Assembly: GCA_022495005.1 (NCBI GenBank)
Contig: JAGYXB010001065.1
Coordinates: 357,493-421,492, forward strand
Direction: 5' to 3'
Source: Rhyacophila brunnea
Lineage: Eukaryota > Arthropoda > Insecta > Trichoptera > Rhyacophilidae
Length of the DNA stretch: 64,000 bases
This document shows positions 11,233 to 24,477 of this stretch, one piece after another (position 1 is the first letter of the stretch; the number at the start of each line of letters is the position of its first letter). Position numbers and translations under genes: made by a program. The notes beneath the pieces are model-generated. The model saw only the letters and a program-made list of their open reading frames with translations, was not told the origin of the DNA and searched no databases.

Positions 11233-12519
11233 AGATCATATATGTGAAACCTCCAACACGCGGTGCGGCCTTGATATGGTTTCAAAAGTATTTTGGTACA
11301 TCCCACATACATAATATACGAGCATTACTACATACACATACCGAAGTTGTTCCGAACAGTTTTTTGTAGATATAACTAGTCAAAACAAAAACAAAATAAT
11401 GCAAAAAATAATTAATATTATTCAGCTTCTATTTATTCACACTCTAGAATCGAGATTATAATTAGTTAAATAATAAAATATACTTACAACGATAGGATCT
11501 AGACGCGCAACATTCTACTCTCACCTTATCTCGCTACTCTTTCGTTATGTGCGCTATTTTCGTCAAATTTATCCTGTTACTTCGGAATCATTTGAGATGT
11601 CAAGATAAATAATTATTGGTAATAGTAATACTAATAATATTATATTCTATAAGCTGTGTCATCAATATTGGTCTCATTGTTTAAATTTTATGATAATTAA
11701 ACAGAAAATTCACTTCAATTTTATTTATTGGAATAGATCAGGTATGGCGAACCTTCGTATTCAAGTGTGTCAAATTATGTCATGAAAATTCATTAAAAAA
11801 TAGGTAAATAAAACGAAAATACCGCAATTATTTCTCATTTTTTTTTACACAACGGATAATTGTACATTGACCGAAATAAAATTAGGTGTTATATATTTTC
11901 TAAATTTACACAATACAAACTTAGTGAGGTATTTGTTGTTTAGCTGTGTTCACCAATTTATTTATTCGCTGCTTACAATTGAATACTTTTTGAAGATACA
12001 TTGAAATATTGAAATTTATAATAATACTCGTATATACTTTCACATGTTTCAGTAAAACCATTACCGATGCGGTTTTATTTTTGATTTGAAATAAGTCATC
12101 GATGAAAATTGTTGTTCGCAGTCATATCTTTACAACATCTTTGTCAAAATAAAGATTTGATATTTTTTTTCATGGAATAAACGTATATAGTTATGAGTTC
12201 CATTCGTACATCCTATACATTCTGCTGTAATGTATCTATTTTAATTTAGAGTGTCACGTAATTCTACAAAATCAAGCCAGTGTAGTGAAATGAAGTAAGT
12301 CTGAAAAAATCAGTGGATTTCAAAAAATAAAATAAAAAAACACTTTTTCATACAAAATTCGAACTTTGTCCGCATGTCACAATAATGATCTGAGTATGAC
12401 ACGCTTGTCATAAACTTCATTGAAACATTATTGTTTTTTTTCATGACGCCAAACCATTGTGCCATAAAACATAAAAAGTATACCAACAAAAAGAAACGAG
12501 TATGTTATATTAAGCGTTA
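11233..12519. other. spacer with one possible hAT terminus
   Basis: At 11739 the string CAGGTATGGCGAACCTTCG resembles the CAGTGGTGGCGAACCT terminus of hAT elements such as the one at 41682, but I see no matching second end. Otherwise AT-rich with no gene. Confidence 0.3.
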
Positions 12520-12725
12520 TCGATGGACGAGTGATGATTGCTTATGTCGTCAAGGGTCATGGGCTCGAATTCTAAGTCTGAGTGTTGATTTCAATTTGTA
12601 GACTATGCACCATCTGATGCGTACCATACACGGAATCCATACTATACATAACATACGGGTCGTCTTCACTTCAAGCGGCAAATTGAACAGCACACGAAAT
12701 GACAATAACAAAATCCAATAATTGA
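12520..12725 (+). repeat. possible tRNA-derived SINE remnant
   Basis: GATGGACGAGTGATGATTGC resembles the D-arm/box A of Ser/Leu-type tRNAs (TGGCCGAGTGG). About 35 bp later GGGCTCGAATTC resembles box B (GGTTCGANTCC). A less AT-rich body follows, including CTTCAAGCGGCAAATTG. No poly(A) or target duplication was identified, so this is tentative. Confidence 0.3.
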
Positions 12726-12785
12726 ATTAGTGTATTTTTAATTTATAGATGTACCTACCAAATATTTACGCCATTTTTATTTTTG

Positions 12786-14196
12786 TTAACGGCCTACATG
12801 CCAAACGAAGTTCAAAATGGAGATTTTATGGTATTTTCAAAGCATTAGCCTGAACATTCCTTAAACATTGTAGATAATCTATTTATATAATTTGAAGCAT
12901 TATTATCCTTTATAATTATTTATTTTAAACATTTGATGACTGCATAAAGTATTTTTATTACATAAAATACTATTCTTTTAAACCTCTCGATCTAAATGTT
13001 TAAGCATATAGTCATATTTCAGTACATCCATGTGCAGTGGTCTTAAGATTTTTTAAAGTGTTTAATTTTTAAACGCATTTCTAAAACCATTAGTAAAATT
13101 TATGTTGACATTATTATAGTGAAATATTAACAATTAAATATTATATTTATAATCTCTGTCATCCCAAATTTGATAAGAATTAGTCATTTTATTATTCAAA
13201 AAATGGGCAAGATTACCACATTTGAAGATAATTCTAAAGATACTGATTGTAAGCTATGTTTTTGATCATTCAAATGTAATAAAACATTCCACGAATAATG
13301 ATTGTTTTATAATAATTATTGACCTAAGAATAAGGTAGTATTTTTTTTAAATACACCATTTCTGTTGGCATTTCCCAGTGGTTAGGCTGCAACATACGGC
13401 CGTAGCCATAAGTTGACAAACGATAACTGAAGTAGGGAGTAAGATCATGTTAACGTGCACGTTTAAACATGTACCTTACCGAAAACGATTTTACGGTACA
13501 TGTTCAAACACGCGCATTAACATGATCTTACTCCCTACTTCAGTTATAGTTCATAAATGTATGGCTACGACCGTATGTTGTAGCCTAATCACTGGGGAAT
13601 ACCAATAAAAATGGCGTATTTCAAAAAAATACTACCTTATTTAAGAATACGGTAGTATTTTTTATTGACCTAAGGATCAATAATTATTATAAATCAACCA
13701 TTATTCGTGGAATGTTTTATCACATTTGAATGGTCAAAGACATAGCTTATAATCAGTATCTTTAGAATTATCTTCAAATGTGATAATCTTGCCCATTTTT
13801 TTTACAAATAAAATGCCTAATTCTTGTCAAATTTGGGATCACAGAGATTATAAATATAATTTTTTATCGTAAATATTTCACTATAATAATGTCAGCATAA
13901 ATTTTACAAATGGTTTTATAAATGCGTTTAAAAATTAATAAATCTAAAAAATCTTTACACCACTGCACATGGATGTACTGAAATATGACTATATGCTTAA
14001 ACATTAGATCGTGAGGGTTAAAAGATTACTATTTTATGTAATAAAAATACTTTATGCAGTCATCAAATATTTAAAATAAACATATAGGATAATAAGACTT
14101 CAAAATTATATAAATAGATTATCTATAACGTTTAAGGAATATTCAGATTGAATTACCATAAAATTTCCATTTTGACCTTCGTTGGGCATGTTTTAA
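12786..14196. mobile_element. foldback family A, complete diverged copy (A2)
   Basis: The two arms (about 12786-13480 and 13490-14196) are inverted copies. Paired blocks include TAAACATTGTAGATAATCTA, CACATTTGAAGATAATTCTA, AACATACGGCCGTAGCCATA and AGTAGGGAGTAAGATCATGT. The centre lies near 13482, between two CATGT tracts. TTAA flanks both ends (12786-12789 and 14193-14196). The left arm carries extra substitutions and there is a small local rearrangement near 13640-13675. No coding capacity. It is older than the copy at 29.6 kb. Confidence 0.85.
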
Positions 14197-15390
14197 TATT
14201 TTAATTGAAAATAATATAATAAAGAAACAATAATAGTTATGCTAATACTCACATTATTTTGAAAATATTATACATATACCTACTTACTCGTAAATTATAA
14301 CATAAAAAATATTTAAAAAATGCAATATAATACTGTAAGTGATGGTTTCTGGCTCCAGAAAGCTGTTAGATTCGGGAGAAGTCTGGTTTCCCATCAAGTA
14401 TCGACGCTCTTCGTACATGAATTGAGACATCATCACAACACTCGTTACGAAGTATATCTAAAAAAGAAAAAAAATAAGTAAAATTAGTACTTTCACGGTT
14501 ATGTGTACAGTTCACTTGAAAAGAAGGAAAAATTTTTTTTTTATAAACCACATTTTTAATGGTATAACACTATTAAGCCAGTAAACATCAATTCATTAAA
14601 ATCCTACTAACGAAGAAGAAAGTTGACATCTGACACAAACATATATAATTAAGCTTGTAGATAATAAATACTTAGTGTAATATTACGCGGGCGGGTAACG
14701 CAACAACTTCTCAAAAAAAAAACTGATTTTTCTCATGTTTAAATCAATCATAACAAAAATTAACAGATTGCATTATTTGGGTATTTTATTTTTCATTTAG
14801 CTTTATAATTTTTATCTGTATTTTTGGGTTTAATAAATTAATTTCTACACCATTTATTTGAAAACATAATATTATTGTCAAATATAATATATTACACAAA
14901 TATATTGATAAAAACTGCTTCCATAGAGATAGCGTCGAAACGTAATAAATTTAAGCAAAAGACAGGACCACTGGTCCACCGGTTAAGTTAGCTATAAGTT
15001 ATTTCACATTACTGATTCATTTACAGAGAATTTCACACTACTAATATAATACTAATTTTTTGCTTGACTAGCAGCTTGAAAGACAATTTCTCACGATGAG
15101 TAGATAAGCAGCCAATAATACCACACTTCGGCATTATTAGTTAATTGAAGAAACGTTAAAAAATGTTTACAACTACACTCGAATAAGTTATCACAATAAA
15201 CATAAAAAAATGGAATCCATTTCATATGTAAGATAATTGGAATGGAAACTCACCGATCTTAATATTAAATTTATTGAGTTTACCAACTTCCTTCATGCGC
15301 TTGTAAAATAATTTCAAATGTAATAACATAACAGAAATAACGTATAAGACTCTCTATTTGTAGTTGAAAATTTTTGATATTACAAAGTTT
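14197..15390. other. spacer with one weak exon-like stretch
   Basis: On the minus strand 14461-14368 is an open stretch preceded by a pyrimidine-rich tract ending AG (TTTTTTTCTTTTTTAG), as at a splice acceptor. It can encode DILRNECCDDVSIHVRRA. I recognise no protein family. The rest is AT-rich with no feature seen. Confidence 0.2.
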
Positions 15391-15925
15391 TTGAAGTTTT
15401 TGGCGCGTTTGGGAAATCAGATCAGAGTGCATTTTTGGCGTGTGACATGTAACACATAATTTATTTTTTCACACGAAAAATAACGCACTCGATTGGATTC
15501 GAACCACCGATTGTTCGGTTATCAGCCGAACGCACTACCTTTACGCCACAGTATGATACTCCAATCGTCACGATTACACAGTATAATATTATAGTTTAGA
15601 ATTTTTCCGTTGCCTAGGCAGCGAATTTAATATTGTCGGCCATTTGCAATTCCTTACGTAAACAAACTATTAAACGTCAGTGACAGTTGGTACTTGAAAA
15701 AAACAACGAGAAACCATTACATAATTTAGTGATATAAGTTAAAGTGTGTATAAATAAACCAACGGCGTTACAATAAGCGGTCCTTTTTCTTGAGTGTGTA
15801 ATTTAACAAGATGATTAAGAGCTAGTCAAAAAATCTAATTTATCACAAGTTTTGTTTTTATTTTGTTACGCCAAAGAAGTATAACTTCTAACTCGCGTAT
15901 ATAAGTACACACACCGATTTTTTTA
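15391..15925 (-). repeat. repeat family C, copy 1, with tRNA-like core
   Basis: Shares with 16557-17385 the blocks GCGCGTTTGGGAAATCAGAT, GGCGTGTGACATGTAACACA, AGTGATATAAGTTAAAGTGT and the end CGCCAAAGAAGTATAACTTC. On the minus strand (about 15557-15480) there is a tRNA-like sequence. It contains box A TGGCGTAAAGG, an anticodon-like arm TTCGG-CTGATAA-CCGAA, and box B GGTTCGAATCC, which matches the consensus. The acceptor stem does not pair, so it is not a working tRNA gene. The outer ends show degraded inverted repeats. Confidence 0.65.
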
Positions 15926-16556
15926 TAATAATATTTATTATGAAAGTGTTTAAATAGTGGATAAAAATAAAACATGATATTTGAGTCGTTATAGTATCAT
16001 TTTATGGCATTAATATTGCATTTTAATAAATCTTCCATCGGAGTTTATAAAATACTTTTATCTAAATATTTATTATTTTTTTCTTAAACCAGTTGGTATT
16101 TTTCTAAATGAGAATAAAGTAATAAGATTTACGAAAAAGTACATTATTGGAAATTATAATGCCAAGCACAAGAAACGTTTTACGTCAATATCTTTTTTCT
16201 ACATTTAAAAAAAAAAAAATATTTTGATATTTATTTTATTAGAATAGGTATATAAAATTCAACAAGTAATCGCAAAAAGTTCAAAAACTATCTTCCCGTT
16301 ATATTCTTGTATATTTTTTTAATAATTCTACTGTGTATGGACTCAATCAAAATTCTGATAACTTTAAACATTTATTATCCTTCTATCAGAAAGAGCTATC
16401 ATTTCTATGTATGAAAAATATCGCAGATAATTATAATTATATTAATCAATTTACACTAATAATGTGATGAATAATTCAAAATGGTTTTTTTAAGTATGCA
16501 TAACGTTTACACAGAACGAATATTCAGTTAGGTACCTACTTTTTAAGTTATATTTT
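15926..16556. other. AT-rich spacer between the two family C copies
   Basis: No coding signal or repeat end recognised. Confidence 0.4.
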
Positions 16557-17385
16557 TGACGTTATACTTCTTTAGGCGCGTTTGGAAAATCAGATCAGAG
16601 TGTATTTTTGGCGTGTGACATGTAACACATAATTTATTTTTTCAGTCGAAAAAAATCGCACTCGATTGGATTCGCAGCACGATTGTTCGGTTTTCAGCCG
16701 AACGCACTGCCTTTACGCCACAGTATGAAAATACAATCGGGACGATTATACAGTACAATATTATAGTTTAGAATTTTCCGTTACCTTGGCAGCGAATTTA
16801 TTATTATATGTACGAAGAATTGTTCCTTTTCCTAGGAAACGAATTTATTATTGTTGGCCAAAGTAAAATAAAAACAACGAGAAATAATAAAATAATTTAT
16901 TTAGTGATATAAGTTAAAGTGTCTAAAATAAACCAGTGGGACTTTAATAAGCGGCCCTCCTTTATTCTAGTTTTTATCGATATGGGGCTATTAAAACGTC
17001 AATTCTATATTATTATCATACTTTATTATTTGACAGATCTGAAACATGACGTCTCGCGCAATGATGTGATCACAGCCGACCATAGTGACCATAGAATAAG
17101 GAGAATGGATTATTTTGCTTGGTAAAAAATATTTTTTCGCGCTGTGAATTGTACCTACTCCTTTTTATATGTGATTAGCTGTCAAAACTAAGGTTAATAT
17201 TTTTAAGTATGATAGGTACGTTACTTTTGCTTGGTATTACATATTTAGATAATGTGAAAACTATTTTCTAACTGTTTGGATATTTTTGGTTGATTTGACT
17301 AACACGGTGTGCGATTATTTTATTTTGTTACGCCAAAGAAGTATAACTTCTAACGCGCGTACATAAGTACACACACCGATTTTTT
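16557..17385 (-). repeat. repeat family C, copy 2
   Basis: A second copy of family C, about 830 bp against 530 bp for copy 1 because of extra internal sequence between about 16960 and 17320. Its ends form an inverted pair: GTTATACTTCTTTAGGCGCG at 16560 against CGCCAAAGAAGTATAACTTC at 17331. The tRNA-like core (16675-16735) is more decayed: box B has lost its match and the anticodon loop reads CTGAAAA. The open frame at 16919-17125 covers the extra segment and has no recognisable product. Confidence 0.65.
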
Positions 17386-18360
17386 TTCTCTCTTACTATC
17401 AATGCAGCAGCTACACTAAAAAGTAGCTGAATTGCAGTTGGAATCTAGAAGGTAATATTACGATAACATCTATTTATAGTCGGTTATTGTCTCAGAGCGG
17501 AATGCACAATCTAAGATTTCGTTCCTAAGGATACGTCGCCGAAAAGCATGACTTTACTATAGACAATCCTGAGTATAGAGTTAAGGAATCCTTAACCATA
17601 GACTACTTTTGTTATGAACACGCCCCCTTCTGTATTACCATTTACCACTGACAGCTGCTGTCAAAATAAATTCGCATGTCTATAACACAGTCCATACACT
17701 CAAATTCATTTAACAATGTATCTCAATATGGATATTGATAGTGTTAATTCGTTTGGCATGTACTTGCAGAATATTATTTTATTTTTATACGCCAGCCCGC
17801 AGAAATACAAAATACCAGATGAAGAATGACAATTGATGCTAGTGTTACCATGTTAAAAAAAAATCTTGTGGTGCCTGTGGAATCACGTATAATGACTTAT
17901 AACGGAAACATAAGAGTATTATAATTAAATATTAATATGTATTTATAGTTATTGCATTTATAAAATGCAGTTGTCATATTTTTGTCATCGTTTAACAATT
18001 ATAAAATATTTACCTAATTTACCTAACGAGAATTTTTAAATATGGTATTATTTTCAATAAAAATGATCTTAACTAAGGACAGTGTTTCTGCATAGTGTTT
18101 TCCGCTAAGGAAATTTTAGTTATGACAAATGTTTCTGCATTCCGCTCTCAGCTTTCATTTAGATGTCGTGAGAAGGAGAAAGACGAAATGGAAAATCTCA
18201 AAACACTCGTACTTTTGACGTATCTACATAAATATAATACACAACCCATATTTCTTTACGTGACTGAAGTATGTAGGTACTGTTCTTTTGAACGCCAAAA
18301 CTTGAAACATCGCCCTTTTGTGGACAGCGTTATAGATTTTTTTTCTCATCGAAATTGACA
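17386..18360 (+). other. unassigned region with weak inverted termini and one ORF
   Basis: TGAGAGCGGAATGCA-like sequence at 17492-17507 is repeated in inverse at 18134-18150 (TGCATTCCGCTCTCAGC), hinting at a short-TIR element of about 660 bp. The open frame at 18095-18358 (87 codons, plus strand) crosses the right repeat. It has a Lys/Glu-rich stretch and CRYCSFERQ but no domain I know. I would not call it a gene. Confidence 0.25.
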
Positions 18361-19849
18361 ATTCTTTTCAATGTTCAGCAAAGATCAAATAAGAATAAAA
18401 TATTTCGATAAACATATTTTCTTTTTTAACATTCATTAAATATTTTACGAATCAATTTACGTGACATTTGTTTTCCTCTTTAATTTGTTTTACTCATTTA
18501 TTATTATTATTTACGTGTTTATTAATTCTCCATGTAATATAATATGTAACTCTTTGTTTGCAATAACAATATTATAAGAAATATACATTTATTTTTCGTA
18601 ATTTGATTACTTTATGGTAGTTCATATTAAATAATAAAATGGGTCAAAAAGTGGTATTCACCAGTCACCACGTATATAGATATTGTTTGTCTCCACGATA
18701 CGTGTTTCACTTACTTAATAAACTTTTTCAAATAGGTATTTCAAATAGTACCAAGCGATAACCCATTTTACAAATTTGAAAAACCTAGTGAAAAAATGTC
18801 ATAAATGTAAAAGGGCTATTTTATTACGATTATAATAAAAATTTATTTTACTGAATACAATTCCTTGTTCAAAAGGTAACCATATATTTTTTTTATTTAA
18901 AACGAAATTAAGACAGTTTTAATTGACCCCTGACCAAAAAAGGGTTTTTTAATTGTTTCCTTCTCAGATCAACCAACGATATTGATATTTATTTTTTTAA
19001 ATTAGTATTTCGTTTCTTGATTATTGATATCACCATAAAAATAATAACATTTTCTACACTTTTATACACACAAATTCACAAGGAGTAATCAAATAATTAT
19101 AGTAAGTACTGAATAAAATTCCCATAACTTTTCATACAAAAAAGTTATGTAGGTGTTTGAATCTTTTTTACGCATTATAAATATTATGTATGTGATGATG
19201 TGAAAACTGCTCCAAGTTTATTTTACTTTTATGACACCTGTATTCTTTTAATCATTATAACTTCAAATTATAAGCGACTATATTCATAGTTCGGTACCTA
19301 TTCAGTATTTTTTAGTATTGGCGTATTGTCAGCGCTCGAAATGAAAAAGTTTCCGAACCGAAGCGCACGACAGTTTTCTGAAAAAAAATACATAGTTAGC
19401 ATAGTTAGAAGACATAGTTATCATTTTTTTTTGTGTATTTCATAAAAATAAGTATGTTAGATTTTCTATTACATGGCCTATCTAGCTCAGACGGTCAAAT
19501 TATTTTTTCCACGAGACGGAGAATTAATTTTACCGATTTCAGGAACTGGAACGGCGCTCCGGTCTATTTAGAGTCCTGGATATTGTGTTGCTTAGACAAT
19601 TAAATTAACCCTGTTTAAAGGAAGTTAAGTTAATCCTTGTTCAAATAAATATGAATGCAAAAGTTTGCAGATTATTCCTCAGTAGGTAGGTAGGTAGGCA
19701 AGTAATGAGTTTTAATTGATCTCCTGATAATTACCCGGTATAATACTTTGAAGTTATGTATCATTATTAAAGCATAAATATATTATCCATAAAAATCTAT
19801 GTGTTTTAAGTGATTTACAACTTTGCAAATTGTTGTTGATATATTATGA
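18361..19849. other. AT-rich spacer, nothing recognised
   Basis: No gene or repeat termini recognised. A (GTAG)n microsatellite lies near 19683-19699. Confidence 0.4.
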
Positions 19850-20225
19850 TAGTATTTTTTATTTTATTTTTATTTATTTATAAAATGAGTATTACGGCAT
19901 TACAGCTATTGGCCAATGCGCCATAATACATAATAAATACAAATGTATAAAAATATCTTAATAACAAATAACAATAAAAAGACAGCATGTGTAAATATTA
20001 ATGAAATATGATAATTTATACAATTATAAATTTAGCCTATTTAATACGTCCACAAACATTATATAGTTAATAAAAAACAAATCAACCTTTATGGTGCCAT
20101 CAAATAAGCTAATTACACGATACACAGCATCATGAAACATAACATCTGTCCTACGACGAGGTATCTTGAAGACTTGTCATCCTAAAGATAATTTAGTTAA
20201 AGCGAGAAAGGGTCGGTATACGCTT
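19850..20225 (-). repeat. possible LINE 3' end with A-rich tail
   Basis: Read on the minus strand, a non-AT-biased stretch ends in GGCCAATAGCTGTAATGCCG followed by an (ATAA/AAAAT)n tail at 19885-19856, the look of a Jockey-type LINE 3' UTR and tail. No reverse transcriptase motif is nearby. The flank at 20226-20460 is also less AT-biased but uninterpretable. Confidence 0.3.
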
Positions 20226-20459
20226 TCCAATAATTGTGTTTACTTACATGATGCATAAGTTGGGCTAGAAACAGTCCCCACTTTGCGAGTAGGACGTGGG
20301 TTGAGATTCAGACCATGGAGAACATCGTGGAGTCATATTGTTTGGTTTTCCCGGAGGATTTTTAACCATACACTGGACTAAACTGGAAGCTGTTGCATGG
20401 ATTGATGTCTTATTGGTCCCATTGTGACCTGTTATAATATGATTAGTTCTGTGGTTTTG

Positions 20460-23385
20460 TTTATCATGTTATTTTTATGATTTTTTTATACTTAATGTAT
20501 TTTTCTTTTTATATTTAAACGAAGTTTCTGTTACTATTATAAATTATTATATTGACGTGACCCAGAAAAAAAACGTCATAAGTCTAAATTCACAAATCTT
20601 TTGAAGAACGAAAAAAACTGAAATTTTACAGTTAAATTCATCATATAAAATAAGTAATTTTTTCTTATATTATTTGAGTAAACAGGATAGATAATTTTAT
20701 GCTCTATAATTGAATGCATCCCCCGAAAAGCGGTCTATATGCAAAAACAAAATTGTTCAGGAGCGGGAAAAAACGTTTAATTCGATCATGCGGACTTTTG
20801 GAGTATATCTGTGATAATAATTATGTTCATGAAAGCACTCTTTATATAAAGAATATTCTGAGTGAGTGACTTTTCAGTTAAATAAGTAATTATCACTCAA
20901 ATAAAACATACGGCTCAATACAATAATATAAATTACTAACTGCTCAACTGAGCATATAGGTAGTAAATAACTAATTAGTTCTGGAATATAAACATGAAAA
21001 TTTGGCACAGATGTACCTGAGCATCAAAATATTTGAAAAATACTTACATAGATTGTATAGTGTGAGAAATTTTACTACTTATAAACAAAATTAACAAAAA
21101 TGTTACAACAATTATTATTGAAAGACAGCTTAATCACTTTCGTTGTCAGATGAGTTCGCATTAATCTGTTCGCACTAATCAGCAGAAATCAAATTTCTAT
21201 AAAATTTATAAACAAAATACAATGCTTGTATTACAAGCACATTACATAATTACGATTAGGCAAGTAGCTATCTAAAATTATACATATTGATACAAAATCT
21301 TAGCTAGTTGTTATATAAATATACTAATAGTAATTACCTACAAAGAAAAATAACTATGCACACAATTAAATTGTTTTCAAAGTCAAACAATGGTAAAACT
21401 GCCATGTCTTAAGCCATCTTATTAAACAACAAGAGCTATTCCTTTTTGTCAGCATCTTCTATTCTCTTTATGGAACACCCATTTTGTGCATCAAATATAC
21501 TCGTAATATCTTTCTGTGATTAAACAAGTAGGAAAACTTATTTGATTATACAATTTCACATATACACTGACCGATTTTTCGTTTGTGTTTTTTTAATTTT
21601 TATTGTTAATACGATTTTAAATACATATCGATTAATAAACATTTATTCACTACGTGTTATCAAGATAAATCATGAAATAGCAATATGCTTCTTATTGAGT
21701 TTAGTTACGTTATTTATATGAGGTTTTAATATAGCCTTAATATTTAGAAAGTTAAAATGAGTAATGTATCTTAGATAATATTATTTAGTTGACAAATTTA
21801 AATAATCACATTTATTCGTGCGAATCTGATTTTTTTCTAAACTGAACGACTGATGGAATTAGAAGTAATAGGCTTTTAAGTAGTATTTTCTTTAAATGAT
21901 ACATACTATTATGTTATTATTTAATCAATGGCATAGAGTTTTATATAAATGTTTTCAAAAAACATTGTTTATTATCATAACTCTTTTTTATTTTGATCGT
22001 TCTACAAAATTTATAACTCCGACCGATTTATCTTGGATGAAATAATAATTACTATTTATACTGCGTTTCATATTAAAAAACATAGTAAACAAAGTAAATA
22101 GTCGACTGTATATCACAGAATGTTGCTGAAAGTATCAGTTTCAGTGCCTAGGTAAATATATAATAAAAATGCAAAAAACAATATACTTTTCCGCAAACAG
22201 TCAGTTATCAGTAAATAACGTGTTGGTAATGTCAAAGGAAATGTAAACCAAACTCAAAAAATATGAAGTTACTAGTTCATTAATAATCAAAAGTAAAAAT
22301 GCGAAAGCACCATGGAAAATAAAATTGTCCTGTTTGACAGTTACACCGAAAGTTTCGTAAAAATTGCAGCGAGAGTAAATACTATAGCTACGATGATTGC
22401 GAATTATTGAAGTAAGTAATTATTTTTAAGGCGCGATTCGAAAAAATGTTGGGATCCCGTAAATTAATTATAAATATATAATAAATTATGTTATTTATAC
22501 AACAAAATTTTAATAGTTTTATTACAATATTAATTTAATCATAAAATTAATTTGTATAATTAACTTAGCCAACGTAAATCACAATATGAATGGGTCTTTA
22601 ATATTTATAATCATTTTAATATGAGCATTATTTTTTTAGCCAAAAGTTCAATTGAGAACTTTTTTTTATTCAAAACTGACATGATTTACTACCCGGAATA
22701 CCATCCGGATCGCCTTTGTGTTAAACAATAAACAATTCTGAAATACGTGGGATACATAAATGTTAACTGAGTTTTTTACCCTAGTTACATTATCAAGTAA
22801 GCCTTCCTGTATGCATCATCATGTAAAATTGTAAAGAATAAAAAGGAAGTTTCCTTAAAAGACTATGGCTAATAAACTGAGTAAATAATATAACGACAGA
22901 ATACATTTTATTTATTCATAAACAGACGAATAGTCACGAATACAATGTATTATAAAAACTACATAGTCAATAATTACAATAAGGATGTATAATCCAAATT
23001 TTCATTCATGCGATTGATTTATACTGCTTACGTACACTTTAATATTGAGATTTTCTTCGTAAGAATTTAATTGAGATACATGAATACAATAATATGTAAG
23101 TATGTACTTAATTTTTTTTTTTACTTCTCCTACACAATTTATTTTTTGGAATCGAGATAGGTTTAATTGGTGAAGGTACGTTGGTTAGTTAATGAAACAA
23201 ATCTTGTTTAAATTTGTGGAAGAGGGTTATTCCGGATGTTAAATGGGTTTAATACTATTTTTTCGATTATCCAAATTTATCATTATCCGGAGTAAATTCA
23301 ATGTAATTATTACCGAATAATTGAAGCTTTACTGAGAGTCATAATTACTCATATTATATATTATTTACATTAATTAAATCATATT
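20460..23385. other. AT-rich spacer, nothing recognised
   Basis: Nearly 3 kb with strong A+T bias and stops in all frames. No RNA gene, TIR or coding remnant recognised. Confidence 0.45.
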
Positions 23386-23399
23386 AATAACCACAGAAA

Positions 23400-24250
23400 T
23401 TTATTTCTATCAGCAAAGGAGTCCGACAAGGTGATACAATCTCACCTAAACTATTTACAGCTACCCTTGAAGACTTATTCAGGCAACTTGACTGGAATGG
23501 CAAAGGGATCCCCATAAATGGAGAATACCTGAGTCATCTGCGCTTTGCCGATGACATAGTAATTTTCTCACAAGACTCAGAAGACCTCCAAAGCAGAATG
23601 CAGGAACTCGCTGAAGTAAGCAAGAAAATAGGTTTAAAAATAAATGTAACAAAGACGAAAGTCATGTTCAACTGCTTTGCGGGCCAAAAAGAGATCCTCG
23701 TCAATGGCACTCAGCTCGAACAGGTGAAAAGCTACATCTATCTGGGACAACACGTGTCTATAGATGGGTGTATATTTGATGAAATTGTTCGCAGAGTAAA
23801 GCTAGGCTGGAGTGCTTTTGGCCGCCTGAATAATGCCTTCAAAGGTGACCTTCCACTGTGCCTAAAGCGCAAAGTGTTCAACCAGTGTGTGCTTCCCGTG
23901 ATCACATATGCGTGTGAAACATGGACCCTAAGTAAAAGAGAGATCCAGAAACTTGGAGTAGCACAACGTGGTATGGGGATGTGCATGCTGGGTATAACGC
24001 GGAAGAACAAGAAGAGAAATTGAGTGGATAAGGAAGCAGACAAGGGTTTGCGATGTAATAGAGTTTATTAAAAGCCTTAAATGGAGATGGGCTTGACACA
24101 TAGCTCGAAGAAGAGACAATCGTTGGACAAATCTAGTCATCCAGTGGTATCCAAGAAGTAAAAAAACGTCCGCAAGGTAGACCTAGAGAAGTGGAAGCAG
24201 CTTGAAGAGGCCTTCATCCAGCAGTGGATAGATTCAGGCTGATGATGATG
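23400..24250 (+). mobile_element. 5'-truncated RTE-type LINE insertion
   Basis: The insert is bounded by a perfect 14-bp target duplication AATAACCACAGAAA (23386-23399 and 24251-24264). It starts inside the reverse transcriptase just before motif B and ends with a (GATGAT)n tail at 24240-24250, the standard 3' end of insect RTE elements. The intact target duplication and long open frame indicate a fairly recent insertion. Confidence 0.9.
23408..24240 (+). pseudogene. RTE reverse transcriptase, C-terminal half
   Basis: The frame from 23408 reads FPISKGVRQGDTISP (motif B), LRFADDIVIF (FADD, motif C), GLKINVTKTKVMFN and YIYLG, then CVLPVITYACETWTL, which is typical of the RTE clade. The main open frame runs to 24023, where a frameshift occurs. 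After it WIRKQTRVCDVIEF and SLKWRWA can be read, then a stop. The fingers domain, motif A and the endonuclease are missing through 5' truncation. The copy at 26.8-28.0 kb is a close relative. Confidence 0.9.
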
Positions 24251-24477
24251 AATAACCACAGAAAACGGCTTCATATAACCCTCTCTATAGTATTATTTCG
24301 TAAAGTCTAATAATTACATCAGCAAACTCATAGACACACTCAGATTAAACGATCTACGTCATTCTTCATAAGAAGTCGTCGATTTTAATTACACAAGCAA
24401 TTTACAATTTATTTAAATAACAATTACATGGACCGATTCAGATACCAACTCGATAGTGTCGACGCTTGATTTAATTC

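Noticed and set aside
15480..15557. tRNA gene on the minus strand (anticodon GAT)
   Set aside because: Box A and box B are good, but the acceptor stem does not pair and the sequence is part of repeated family C, so it is a tRNA-like repeat core.
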